In this document: piece by piece, positions 1-11,885 of the stretch
How the letters are laid out: each line of letters opens with the position of its first letter
Numbering within the stretch: the stretch's first letter is position 1
Source of the DNA: Straminergon stramineum
Lineage: Eukaryota; Streptophyta; Bryopsida; Hypnales; Calliergonaceae
Assembly: GCA_963920665.1 (NCBI GenBank)
Contig: OY987265.1
Span: 40,739,001 to 40,803,000 of the forward strand
Direction: 5' to 3'
DNA length: 64,000 nt
The notes under the pieces: generated by a model
The model's database searches: none
Seen by the model: only the letters and a program-made list of their open reading frames with translations
What the model was told of the DNA's origin: nothing
Translations under genes and position numbers: made by a program

Positions 1-1447
1 CATTTTGAACGTTTTCTCTCTTCTTTGAGAGAGAGGGTAGAATGCCAAATGTGATCCAGTTTGGGTAAATCTGTAATCCTAACAAAGAGCAGAAACATCC
101 TGCACTCACGGTTCAGGAAGTGACAAACCCGAACAAAGACCTGCTCTCAATTACCAGTTCTTCCTCGGACAAAAAGCTGTGCAACTGCTGCGATTGACCA
201 TATCATCTCATCTGTATAGCAGAACGACAAAGAATGCCTTGTAATCTACAATGTCTACCTTCACAAAACAAAACAAATCAAAATATGCTCTCGATGTTGT
301 GGAATGGTGTGCGCATCACCTGTGATGAGGGGTAGATTTACACATTCGAACACATTCGTGAGTGAAAAAAACTGTATTCCTGGGCCTAATCACCGCCATT
401 TCGTCCCTACAGAACAGTGGGAAGCCAAGGCAATAATAGCACTTCAAACAGAGACTGTCAGCAAGTAGATCGAGACATAGCACAATGCTTATCAATCAGG
501 ATTCATCCCCAACGACCTATGAATGCCCCTGAATTCGGGAAGCAAAGTCTCATAAGTAATGGTGTAAAACGGGACTCTCATTCAAGTAGTGTAGCAATGG
601 GTACAAAACCGTCCTATCTACTTGGGTTTTGACATTCTGAAGGGACAAAATGTCAGACGGCAATACAGAGAGGCGATTTTACAAAAGCTGTTGATAATTC
701 GTGCAAGCACAATTCATATTCGAGCCCCAACACGCCAGAAACAGAACGCACCAAGCAATGGAAAATGACACTTCCAGCTTAATATTGAGTGGCAAGCGAA
801 CAAATTGATGCAAGAACACCTATGCACTGTCAGGATTCCGTTGGGATGCAAGAAATTCAGGGTAGACAAGAGGAAAATGCAGTCAAGAGAGAAATCAAAT
901 TCTCATTCAACCACTGTTGCAAGGTGGCAAAAACTTTGACCGCACACAGTGCAGATCGGGAACATTTGCGCATCCAGAGGCCTCCTCCAGATGCCTCCAG
1001 GCTCTATCATTGGATTGCTGTCTTTCTACTGTGCAAACTAATCCTTCCTCAGGTCTCTCGGCTTCTTAGTGAAGTATCTCGAAATTGGTTTCCTTCACAC
1101 TCTACGGCAGCAATGCAGTCATGGCGTGCAAGTAACATTAACATCCGCGCAGCTCATCCGACACAATGAAACAGAGTCACGTCCACGCAGTGGAGTGGAG
1201 ACTACAATTAGGAATCCTTGTACTGTGCATCCGACGGTCCCCTGCCGAAGCAATGCTTGCCCGGCGCGGCGAAAGCAACTTCCAAGGTCTTCGAGCTGCA
1301 CATTCGGCCATAGCCGAGCGCTCTGCAAATCGAGAGGCCATTGAAAAAGCAGAGTCGCGATATTTACAATTGTGAGTACTCGACACCAGCTGCAGCGGCA
1401 TCATTGTCATTGGGCAGTGATTAGCTTGCAGAGAAGCACGTCGTCAC

Positions 1448-1639
1448 TCAATTGTTGCTGCTCCACGAGAACGAGCGCCGAAGCGACCGGACAGACACGG
1501 CGGAACGGGCGCCGAGCACCACAGAGCTGAGCGAGTGCAGCAAGCTGCGAGCGATGGCGGCCTTCACTTGGCCTCGCCTGGGCGCGGCCCTCCGCGGCCT
1601 GGCCATGGCGCTGCTGCATACTGCGTGGTGACCTGCCAT
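1448..1639 (-). CDS. Small basic protein, copy A1 (63 aa), function unknown
   Basis: This is one of five copies of a small Arg-rich protein in the first 16 kb. The start chosen is the ATG of MAGHH, which aligns with the MAAGHQ start of copies B and C; an in-frame ATG lies four codons upstream. The conserved core reads RRAAPRRGQVKAAIARSL, followed by a hydrophobic stretch (LLHSLSSVV), an Arg/Ser-rich tail and the ending FSWSSNN. No domain is recognised and there is no clear membrane segment. Amino-acid conservation among copies whose flanks have diverged is the main reason to call it a gene. It is divergently placed to copy B1 with about 1.6 kb between starts. The function is unknown; a short basic DNA- or RNA-associated or organelle-targeted peptide is possible but only a guess. 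Confidence 0.55.
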   Translation of the reverse strand: MAGHHAVCSSAMARPRRAAPRRGQVKAAIARSLLHSLSSVVLGARSAVSVRSLRRSFSWSSNN

Positions 1640-3220
1640 CTCGAACAACAATCTCTACAGGCTGCAATCACCAAATAAAGCGAGGAGGATGGACTGAGAG
1701 AGAATAATGCCACAACAGTGTCACTCAGAGGCCAGAAAACTCAGAGAAAACTCAAAGCCAACTCAGAGCAGGAATGCGGAATTGCTGCGATTAAAACTGG
1801 GTACCGCCAGCATGAGCTTTATACTGGTGGAGCTCACGAGACGTTTTCTCCAAGTGATCTTGGTCTTCATCAGTCGTCTGTACTTGAGCTGCAAGCTTCA
1901 TATACTTGATGCGAGGGGCTCCTTCGTTGACGCCTTCGGTCTGTCATCAGCTGGCCCACCTGCCATTCTGCCACCCCGTTGGACTCCGTTTCCCTGGCAT
2001 CTGTGGCCAAGGGAATCGGTGGCGGTATTTTGGGTGTCGTTCTAATTGGTAAGGAGAGCATCTAGCGGCGGCATCTGTCTGTGATGCCTGCTTCCGTCAG
2101 ATTTTAGAATCTTGGTTTTTTGCCGCCGGGATCTTCCATCTGAAATTCTGAATATTTATTTTTTTCGTAAGTTCTATCCGTGCTGGCGCTGGCTGATATT
2201 CACTGCAACTTCCGAAGCAATTTCACCTGAATATCTGCCCAGCAGAAGAATTCGGGGGTCTCGAGTGAAGCCTCTTTCCGTGTAGGCTGACATTGATTCT
2301 ATGAAAAGAAAGGGGCGAGTCCGTTGCTGATGACGGAGAATGGGCACACCACCACAAACTGTCAAAGCAGGCGGGGAGTGGGCATCTTTCTTTATTTTAC
2401 GTTCTTTTGGCTGGGGTGTCTCGGAGAATAATTTGGTTGCCAATTATGTCAAGATTTGCACAATTTTTTGATATTTTGGTGGCTACAATAAAGTATTTTG
2501 AAATCGTCAACACATCTTCAACAAAAGTTCTCAAAGAAATTGGCTAAGATAACCCCACTTAATTGTGAACTTTTTGCAAATCCATCCCATGTAGATTTTT
2601 GCTTTGAATGTAAGCCTTTCCAACAGGAGATCCTAGGGTTGAACCACCTAATATTTTGCATCATTGGAATGTCAGTCGATGAAGGGAGACTAGAGAAAAA
2701 ATGCATGTGCAAAATCCAAATGTGGGTAGCCTCAGTCGAGGGAGGCGGGTCCGTCACGGAGTCACGGACTGTCAAAAAAGACGCACTCATGACTCGGGCT
2801 TTATCAACTTAATAACCTCGTGAGGTACGACAACGCCACCCCCCGGCCCATGTTCCCTGCCCCCTTCGCCCCCACCTGCGCGGCAGTCACGGCAATCAGG
2901 GCACCACTTCCAATGCGCAAAGCAGAATGATGCCTGAAGATGCTTGAAGGTGCTTGAACTCCAAGCCATCCTAGATTCCTAGTCATGCAACTGCCTTGAC
3001 CCACACGAATGTCACGGCACACTCTCTGCCCCCCTCCTCCATAAGAAACCCCTGGCGGCGACATTCGCTGCAGATTTCACCACACCACTTCAATCTCCTT
3101 CTCTGCTCTACTTGAACTTTGGCTTCATCATTCTCTCAGCCAGCGATCGAGCTCCCTGGCTTCGTGTGGGGAGTGATTGCAGCTTGCAGGTACGGTGTGG
3201 AGGAGCGACTTGTCAGTGCA

Positions 3221-3424
3221 ATGGCAGCAGGACATCAAGGCAGCGTCGCCGGGAGGGGGATGGGCGGGACGCACAGGGCCGCACCCAGGCGAGGCCAAGT
3301 GAAGGCCGCCATTGCTCGCTCCGTGTTGCACTCCATCAGCTCCGTCGTCCACAGAACACGCTCGGTGGCGGGCTCGGTTTTGTCACGTCGGTCGTCGTCG
3401 TCGTTTTCGTGGCATAGCAGCTGA
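3221..3424 (+). CDS. Small basic protein, copy B1 (67 aa), function unknown
   Basis: This is a paralogue of the protein at 1448-1639 and 15465-15662. It starts MAAGHQGSVAGRGMG, carries the shared core RRGQVKAAIARS and ends in a Ser/Arg tail with SFSWHSS. The open frame continues upstream to 3119, but the ATG at 3221 is the one shared with copy C, so it is preferred. A weak TATA-like CATAAGAA lies at about 3040 at the place equivalent to the better TATAAG of copy C. The upstream 200 bp also match the upstream region of copy C, so a shared promoter is likely. An identical inverted copy lies at 7946-8149. No family or function is recognised. Confidence 0.55.
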   Translation: MAAGHQGSVAGRGMGGTHRAAPRRGQVKAAIARSVLHSISSVVHRTRSVAGSVLSRRSSSSFSWHSS

Positions 3425-4113
3425 TGTGGGAGTAGAGGCTTTATCTGGACGATGCTTCATTCCAAGGCAATTTAATTTTGCAGCAGCCCAATGGCGGCGA
3501 AGTGTGCTCGCAGTGGGCCATTTGAGTGTGTCACTATTTTTGTCCATACCTTGGAGGTCAAGAGCCCGAGTGTAGATATGTAATCACGAGTTGGAGCTCA
3601 AGAATTGACCGAGGACGTGCCTCAATGATGGCGGCCGGAGGGCCTTCGGAGAGGGCTCTTTACTTTGAAGATGATCGTCTTCTGTGTGTTGCACGTCACT
3701 GTGCAACTTTTTAGAGAATGTCCTTTTTGGTGTGTGCTTTCCACTCGAGTTGATCGAGTGTGGAAGGATCAAGATTGTTGTAATCTCATTACGCCCACAT
3801 CAATTGAAAATGTGATGTTCACGGACAATTCTAAGTCCTTTTGAGAGATTTCACATGTCCAAAATGTTTCAGTTTTTGAACATCTGGATTGAGTAATTAT
3901 GTAGTCATTTGTGCATTCAAAAGACAGTGCTGGTACACATAAACCCACTTGTGCACTGTCATTGTAAACTTGTCTCGTACTGTGAATGTATGACGCCTGC
4001 TACAGATTCCAGTGTCCCTTGCGAGGATTTTGGTAGCGTTGGATTGAACTTGCAAGTTTGTGCTTCCATAGGTAGGCTTCCATTATCTATTTGCAGGAAA
4101 AGTGCTGAAGGCC

Positions 4114-5407
4114 GAGGGATGCAAGCTTCAGCGTCACAATGTTGTAAAAGAGTATAAGATTTGGTTTAGAATTTGGTTTGAGTTATCAATTGTATGAGTT
4201 AAGAAGTTTGATGATAATGTTGACAAGTGTTCCATATACATTTGGTTCTTCGTGAAACTCTCGCTCGTCGATTCCTTCACGTACTCCCCTCCTACATAGA
4301 AAAAGTCTCCGTACGCCGGGTGTTCGTCATTGCCATGCTGTGCAGCAACATGACCAGGAACTAGAAGTTGAAATTCTGAAGCAAGTAATTCGAACCAAGC
4401 GATGAGAAATTTCACACCGAATGTTCGACTCCAAACTTTGCAATAATTTCGAAAATCTATTCTTGCGGTTGATGCTGCAGGTGTTGCAGTTTAAGCTACT
4501 TTTCTACTTCGCGATGATGCAGTTGATTTTTGCAGTCAGGTGGCCATTTCAGCGGAAACCACTCGTCGAACTAAGCTTATGCTCAGGTTCCTCCAGTCCT
4601 CTTTGACTGAAGATGGTCAATGCTGTGACTGGCGAATTGAACTCTAATAGGTCGATTCCTTCTATCCGCACATGAATTGCATGACGCCTCAGCCTAAAAT
4701 TATCTGCAGTGATCCCTACATCCGTGAAATGACAAGCTAGCTTGTTTGTCGGGATAACTACTGTAGATTACATGATGTCGGTTTTTCCCAACTGGAACGT
4801 GGAAAATTTCTCCTAAAATCTAGCAAAATATCCTGATGGAGGTCCATTATCAATTCATTCAATTCTTCAGATCTTGATGAGAACTAATTTGATAGACCAG
4901 TCCCTGACCTCACAAAATTGTGTGAATTCTGGAAATGTTGTGAGAAGAGGTTTAAACAAAAAGAATACTAAATGTTCAATATGATGGCAATGCAACAGTG
5001 CTAGAACTGGCAAAATCTTTTGCAAGTAATCCTATTTTTGCATGGCACCCTCATTTTCAAAGATGCACTCTGTAAAATATTTAATTAATGTGGACATTAA
5101 TATCCACGGTGTTGTGCTACTTTCCAAAATATGAAATTAGTGCCTGACAATCTGTAATCAAAAAGTGAAATTCGTTGCTTGATAAGTCTGTATTAGTGTG
5201 CTTGACACATTCATTAGTTTTTCAGTGATGAAAATAGTACACACTAACTAATAGTGTAGTGGCAGGCCGAGTGACCAATGCTGGATTTGATGTGACTATC
5301 GAATCTTTATGACATTCGTCGTCGGTCATTGAAGAATTCGTCCTAAAGTACACCACGTTGCGTTCCAGGAAACTAACAATCCACGATTACGACTTCCAAT
5401 ATCCTTT
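4114..5407. other. Spacer of the inverted repeat, no gene seen
   Basis: This 1,294-bp unique centre lies between the two arms of the palindrome; it is present a second time at 5963-7256 because of the duplication around the gap. The reading frames inside are short (up to 93 aa) and resemble no family. It is AT-rich and I find no RNA gene or terminal repeats in it. Confidence 0.7.
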
Positions 5408-5639
5408 GGCCTTCAGCACTTTTCCTGCAAATAGATAATGGAAGCCTACCTATGGAAGCACAAACTTGCAAGTTCAATCCAACGCTACCAAAATCCTCGC
5501 AAGGGACACTGGAATCTGTAGCAGGCGTCATACATTCACAGTACGAGACAAGTTTACAATGACAGTGCACAAGTGGGTTTATGTGTACCAGCACTGTCTT
5601 TTGAATGCACAAATGACTACATAATTACTCAATCCAGAT

Positions 5640-5839
5640 NNNNNNNNNNNNNNNNNNNNNNNNNNNNNNNNNNNNNNNNNNNNNNNNNNNNNNNNNNNNN
5701 NNNNNNNNNNNNNNNNNNNNNNNNNNNNNNNNNNNNNNNNNNNNNNNNNNNNNNNNNNNNNNNNNNNNNNNNNNNNNNNNNNNNNNNNNNNNNNNNNNNN
5801 NNNNNNNNNNNNNNNNNNNNNNNNNNNNNNNNNNNNNNN
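5640..5839. other. Assembly gap of exactly 200 N
   Basis: There are exactly 200 unknown bases. The sequence ending at 5639 is found again ending at 7488, and the sequence starting at 5840 is found again starting at 3991, so both gap flanks are ends of one shared 1,649-bp segment. A fixed-size gap between two contigs that share an end is a typical scaffolding product. Confidence 0.98.
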
Positions 5840-7488
5840 TGACGCCTGCTACAGATTCCAGTGTCCCTTGCGAGGATTTTGGTAGCGTTGGATTGAACTT
5901 GCAAGTTTGTGCTTCCATAGGTAGGCTTCCATTATCTATTTGCAGGAAAAGTGCTGAAGGCCGAGGGATGCAAGCTTCAGCGTCACAATGTTGTAAAAGA
6001 GTATAAGATTTGGTTTAGAATTTGGTTTGAGTTATCAATTGTATGAGTTAAGAAGTTTGATGATAATGTTGACAAGTGTTCCATATACATTTGGTTCTTC
6101 GTGAAACTCTCGCTCGTCGATTCCTTCACGTACTCCCCTCCTACATAGAAAAAGTCTCCGTACGCCGGGTGTTCGTCATTGCCATGCTGTGCAGCAACAT
6201 GACCAGGAACTAGAAGTTGAAATTCTGAAGCAAGTAATTCGAACCAAGCGATGAGAAATTTCACACCGAATGTTCGACTCCAAACTTTGCAATAATTTCG
6301 AAAATCTATTCTTGCGGTTGATGCTGCAGGTGTTGCAGTTTAAGCTACTTTTCTACTTCGCGATGATGCAGTTGATTTTTGCAGTCAGGTGGCCATTTCA
6401 GCGGAAACCACTCGTCGAACTAAGCTTATGCTCAGGTTCCTCCAGTCCTCTTTGACTGAAGATGGTCAATGCTGTGACTGGCGAATTGAACTCTAATAGG
6501 TCGATTCCTTCTATCCGCACATGAATTGCATGACGCCTCAGCCTAAAATTATCTGCAGTGATCCCTACATCCGTGAAATGACAAGCTAGCTTGTTTGTCG
6601 GGATAACTACTGTAGATTACATGATGTCGGTTTTTCCCAACTGGAACGTGGAAAATTTCTCCTAAAATCTAGCAAAATATCCTGATGGAGGTCCATTATC
6701 AATTCATTCAATTCTTCAGATCTTGATGAGAACTAATTTGATAGACCAGTCCCTGACCTCACAAAATTGTGTGAATTCTGGAAATGTTGTGAGAAGAGGT
6801 TTAAACAAAAAGAATACTAAATGTTCAATATGATGGCAATGCAACAGTGCTAGAACTGGCAAAATCTTTTGCAAGTAATCCTATTTTTGCATGGCACCCT
6901 CATTTTCAAAGATGCACTCTGTAAAATATTTAATTAATGTGGACATTAATATCCACGGTGTTGTGCTACTTTCCAAAATATGAAATTAGTGCCTGACAAT
7001 CTGTAATCAAAAAGTGAAATTCGTTGCTTGATAAGTCTGTATTAGTGTGCTTGACACATTCATTAGTTTTTCAGTGATGAAAATAGTACACACTAACTAA
7101 TAGTGTAGTGGCAGGCCGAGTGACCAATGCTGGATTTGATGTGACTATCGAATCTTTATGACATTCGTCGTCGGTCATTGAAGAATTCGTCCTAAAGTAC
7201 ACCACGTTGCGTTCCAGGAAACTAACAATCCACGATTACGACTTCCAATATCCTTTGGCCTTCAGCACTTTTCCTGCAAATAGATAATGGAAGCCTACCT
7301 ATGGAAGCACAAACTTGCAAGTTCAATCCAACGCTACCAAAATCCTCGCAAGGGACACTGGAATCTGTAGCAGGCGTCATACATTCACAGTACGAGACAA
7401 GTTTACAATGACAGTGCACAAGTGGGTTTATGTGTACCAGCACTGTCTTTTGAATGCACAAATGACTACATAATTACTCAATCCAGAT
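5840..7488 (+). repeat. Direct duplicate of 3991-5639 across the gap
   Basis: 1,649 bp repeat 3991-5639 at a constant offset of 1,849. Every stretch I compared was identical, including the frames at 4134-4415 and 5983-6264. The copy ends exactly where the left contig ends and begins exactly where the right contig begins. This is most simply an overlap between two contigs that was not merged, so the real locus probably has only one copy. A genuine very recent tandem duplication is the alternative. Confidence 0.9.
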
Positions 7489-7945
7489 GTTCAAAAACTG
7501 AAACATTTTGGACATGTGAAATCTCTCAAAAGGACTTAGAATTGTCCGTGAACATCACATTTTCAATTGATGTGGGCGTAATGAGATTACAACAATCTTG
7601 ATCCTTCCACACTCGATCAACTCGAGTGGAAAGCACACACCAAAAAGGACATTCTCTAAAAAGTTGCACAGTGACGTGCAACACACAGAAGACGATCATC
7701 TTCAAAGTAAAGAGCCCTCTCCGAAGGCCCTCCGGCCGCCATCATTGAGGCACGTCCTCGGTCAATTCTTGAGCTCCAACTCGTGATTACATATCTACAC
7801 TCGGGCTCTTGACCTCCAAGGTATGGACAAAAATAGTGACACACTCAAATGGCCCACTGCGAGCACACTTCGCCGCCATTGGGCTGCTGCAAAATTAAAT
7901 TGCCTTGGAATGAAGCATCGTCCAGATAAAGCCTCTACTCCCACA

Positions 7946-8149
7946 TCAGCTGCTATGCCACGAAAACGACGACGACGACCGACGTGACAAAACCGAGCCC
8001 GCCACCGAGCGTGTTCTGTGGACGACGGAGCTGATGGAGTGCAACACGGAGCGAGCAATGGCGGCCTTCACTTGGCCTCGCCTGGGTGCGGCCCTGTGCG
8101 TCCCGCCCATCCCCCTCCCGGCGACGCTGCCTTGATGTCCTGCTGCCAT
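7946..8149 (-). CDS. Small basic protein, copy B2 (67 aa), function unknown
   Basis: This is the inverted, identical copy of the gene at 3221-3424: same 67 residues, same MAAGHQ start, same RRGQVKAAIARS core and same SFSWHSS end. Its promoter-proximal region (8150-8620) is also an exact-looking inverted copy. Identity of both coding and flanking sequence points to very recent duplication or to gene conversion between the palindrome arms. Function unknown. Confidence 0.55.
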   Translation of the reverse strand: MAAGHQGSVAGRGMGGTHRAAPRRGQVKAAIARSVLHSISSVVHRTRSVAGSVLSRRSSSSFSWHSS

Positions 8150-8639
8150 TGCACTGACAAGTCGCTCCTCCACACCGTACCTGCAAGCTGCAATCACTCC
8201 CCACACGAAGCCAGGGAGCTCGATCGCTGGCTGAGAGAATGATGAAGCCAAAGTTCAAGTAGAGCAGAGAAGGAGATTGAAGTGGTGTGGTGAAATCTGC
8301 AGCGAATGTCGCCGCCAGGGGTTTCTTATGGAGGAGGGGGGCAGAGAGTGTGCCGTGACATTCGTGTGGGTCAAGGCAGTTGCATGACTAGGAATCTAGG
8401 ATGGCTTGGAGTTCAAGCACCTTCAAGCATCTTCAGGCATCATTCTGCTTTGCGCATTGGAAGTGGTGCCCTGATTGCCGTGACTGCCGCGCAGGTGGGG
8501 GCGAAGGGGGCAGGGAACATGGGCCGGGGGGTGGCGTTGTCGTACCTCACGAGGTTATTAAGTTGATAAAGCCCGAGTCATGAGTGCGTCTTTTTTGACA
8601 GTCCGTGACTCCGTGACGGACCCGCCTGCCTCGACTCAT

Positions 8640-10677
8640 CAGTCCAATACTCCAATCAGAAGGAAAGAGCGGTATTGGTTACATGCAAAACAGTCTATAT
8701 TCGTTGCCAACTCAGTCTTACACTCGAAGTACGAAATTACTGTTTTACATTCGACGTTCAGTTGCATTGCTTGAGAATAGGATTTGTGTAGACTGTAGGT
8801 GAACATCACATTTGTTTAGGGCTTGTCTACAAATTTTGTAATATTGCTAGAATGGGGATCAATGATATTCTTCTGTCGTTGAAACTAAATGAAAGGTGGT
8901 GAAATGCCCAACTCAGGCTTTTTTTGAGCTTCTTGGAATTTGCTCTAAATTGAACCAAAAAAAAAAAACATTTTGATAAGTTACATCAATTTGGGGAGAA
9001 GTGTACATGTAAGAATTGAAATTTTCTTACATGTTAGAGATCACATGGGAAAAGAATACACAATAGTATCACTTATAGATTGAAAGATTATAAGGTTTGA
9101 TCATGAGGGTGTTAAAATTGTGAAAGTGATTTGAAGTCTAGTAACCCTAAAGTTCCTTGACTATGTCATCACCAAAAACTCTCAAAAACTCCCCAAAATT
9201 GCCACAGTGCCATATCTAATACAAATACCAAATTTTTGAAAAATATTATTTTTGGACAAATGTAACCATAGAATCTTGTATTACACCAAATTGAGAAGAT
9301 GTGGAAAAAATTTCAGAAATTTCCACCATGTAGATTGCAAGTTACTAGCATTTGAAGTGACAAAAATCCTTTTTTTGACCTTACAAAAACCCGTGCAACT
9401 TCACTTCACAAGCTCAAATTTGTATGAAGAAATGTCCAATGTGGTGGTGCTTCTTTAGATTCATTCTTCATGGCAAGTTGGCTATATGCTTGATAATTTT
9501 CAAATCATTTGGAATTGTGCAACATATAGGAAAAAAATAGTAAATAGAAAGATGTAGAGAATGATTCAAAATACTAAATTGTTAACAATTTATTTATGGA
9601 ATTAAAAAATGCCAATCCCAATGGTCAAAATGTTGTAATAAATAATCAACACCTAATGTTTTTATTTTTTCCAAAAATATTGAAAATTGAGTTAAAAAAG
9701 ACTTCAAATTTTATTTTAGAGTAGAGAATCCATACTTGCCCGTGAACTAAAACATCTCATGACTTTTGACTAATTGATCAAAATGGAATGATTCAAAGAT
9801 TTCTATGTATATATAAATCTATAAAACCAATTTCAAATTTTTATTTTTGAAAAAAGTGATTTTTTCAAATCTACTTGATCCACCCAAGTTAATAAACAAA
9901 CTACATATTAGGCCATAACTTTTGACTCATATTTCCAAATGTCATGAAATCTAGTGCATATGATAGATATTCCTCATCTACACCTTCTATTAAAGTTTGG
10001 GCCAAAAGCATAGAAATCTCTAGTCAATGTACTTGCCCAAAATTTCTATGTTGTTGAAAAACATATCTTGGTCCTTTAGGGGTAAGTTAATCCTCTATTT
10101 ATATGTCAAATCTAAATTGAAGTCACCGAAAAGATATGAGGTGAAAGGACATTATTTGTATACCAATAATCCATTTATGGCTCCTCAAAATCTACTCTAC
10201 AATATTTTTTAAATAAATTTTTAATGTAATTTTTTCTCCAAGATCCAATGTATTTGAGGCTCATTTTCAAAAGCCCTCAACACTATGTAATCAAGATTTG
10301 CAATGGACAACCTTGCATAAAATCTTCAATAGAAAAATGATAAACCTTCATTTTTCAAAATTGGATTTTTGATGCTAAAACTAGATTTCAAAGAGAATTT
10401 ATCTAAAATAAAAACTACCAAAAATAATAACTTGATTAAAGGTTTATTCAACTTTAAAGTTTTTTCAAACTTAAATATGGTGCTTTGGGCATGTACGAGT
10501 TTAGGCAGTTACTCCTAATGGTGCCCAACTTAGCATTTGTGCTTGAATTCCAATATTAAATTGTTCTAGGATTTTGCTGAATCTTGTTGGGAATCAAAAG
10601 GAGACTCTAGATTCTTTTTGCATCTAGTTTTGGGCAATGCATGAATAATGTACTGAAAATAGGAATATTGAGAATTG
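8640..10677. other. AT-rich segment present only in the right arm; no gene seen
   Basis: These roughly 2 kb interrupt the right arm where the left arm reads straight through. The segment is very AT-rich with homopolymer runs, and its longest frames are 60-68 codons without family resemblance. I could not find clear terminal repeats or a target duplication at its edges, so I cannot say whether it is an old insertion in this arm or a deletion from the left arm. Confidence 0.6.
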
Positions 10678-11693
10678 ACCCTAGGTTTTCATGATGAAAG
10701 ACTTACATCTTAAGCAAAAATCTGTATGGGACACTTTTGCAAATGTAGTCACAACAATTAGGTGTAGTTCTCTTAGCATAATTATAGAGAATTTTTGTTC
10801 AAGATGTGTTAAGAATTTACAGCTACCTTATTGCAGCTACCAAAATAACAATAAAATTATGCAAACCTTGCCATAATTGGCAATCAAATTCTCCTAGCCA
10901 CCCCAGCAAAAACGAAAAATGAACAAGAATGACTAATTTATGTCTCTTTTGACTGTTTGAGTGGCATGTATCCTTTGAATCAGCAGCAGGCTTGCCCCTA
11001 TTCTGTCAGAAATTGCCTCCATAAAAATGGGAATTGGGAAAGTCAGAGGCTTCACTCTCAAGACCCCCGAATTCTTCTGCTGGGCAGATATTGAGGTGAA
11101 ATTGCTTCGGAAGTTGCAGTGAATATCAGCCAGCGCCAGCACAGATAAGGTTAACTTAACGGAAAGAATAAATATTCAGAATTTCAGATGGTCAGAAGGA
11201 AGCTCTCGGCGGTAAAAAACTAAGATTCTAAAATCTGACGGAAGCAGGCATCACAGACAGATGCCGCCGCTAGATGCTCTCCTCACCAATCAGAGCAACA
11301 CCCAAAATACCGCCACCCATTCCCGTGGCCCCAGATGCCAGGGAAACGGAGTCCAACGGGGTGGCAGAATGGCAGGTGGGCCAGCTGATGACAGACCGAA
11401 GGCGTCAACGAAGGAGCCCCTCGCATCAAATATACGAAGCTTGCAGCTCAAGTACAGACGACTGATGAAGACCAAGATCACTCTTGGAGAAAACGTCTCG
11501 TGAGCTCCACCAGTATAAAGCTCATGCTGGCGGTACCCAGTTTTAATCGCAGCAATTCCGCATTCCTGCTCTGAGTTGGCTTTGAGTTTTCTCTGAGTTT
11601 TCTGGCCTCTGAGTGACACTGTTGTGGCATTATTCTCTCTCAGTCCATCCTCCTCGCTTCATTTGTTGCAGCCTGTAGAGATTGTTGTTCGAG

Positions 11694-11885
11694 ATGGCAG
11701 GTCACCACGCAGTATGCAGGAACGCCATGGCCAGGCCGCGGAGGGCCGCGCCCAGGCGAGGCCAAGTGAAGGCCGCCATCGCTCGCAGCTTGCTGCACTC
11801 GCTCAGCTCTGTGGTGCTCGGCGCCCGTTCCGCCGTGTCTGTCCGGTCGCTTCGGCGCTCGTTCTCGTGGAGCAGCAACAATTGA
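11694..11885 (+). CDS. Small basic protein, copy A2 (63 aa), function unknown
   Basis: This is the inverted-repeat partner of copy A1. It differs only near the N terminus (MAGHHAVCRN here, MAGHHAVCSS there); the core RRAAPRRGQVKAAIARSL and the tail ending FSWSSNN are kept. Flanking DNA in this part of the arms has diverged more than the coding part, which supports selection on the protein. The ATG of MAGHH is preferred by alignment with copies B and C; an upstream in-frame ATG lies at 11682. No domain or function is recognised. Confidence 0.55.
   Translation: MAGHHAVCRNAMARPRRAAPRRGQVKAAIARSLLHSLSSVVLGARSAVSVRSLRRSFSWSSNN

Larger units (their letters stand above)
1..4113 (+). repeat. Left arm of a large inverted repeat
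   Basis: The sequence from the window edge to 4113 recurs as its reverse complement between 7257 and about 13335. The inner part (about 2740-4113 against 7257-8636) looks identical over the stretches compared, and the encoded frames are identical. The outer part (1-2470 against about 10860-13335) is clearly diverged, with substitutions and small indels. The stretch 2498-2740 matches 10680-10830 only weakly. The arm runs out of the window at position 1. It contains two small-protein genes transcribed away from each other (1448-1639 on minus, 3221-3424 on plus). Outer-arm divergence argues that the palindrome is real rather than a sequencing foldback. Confidence 0.85.
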
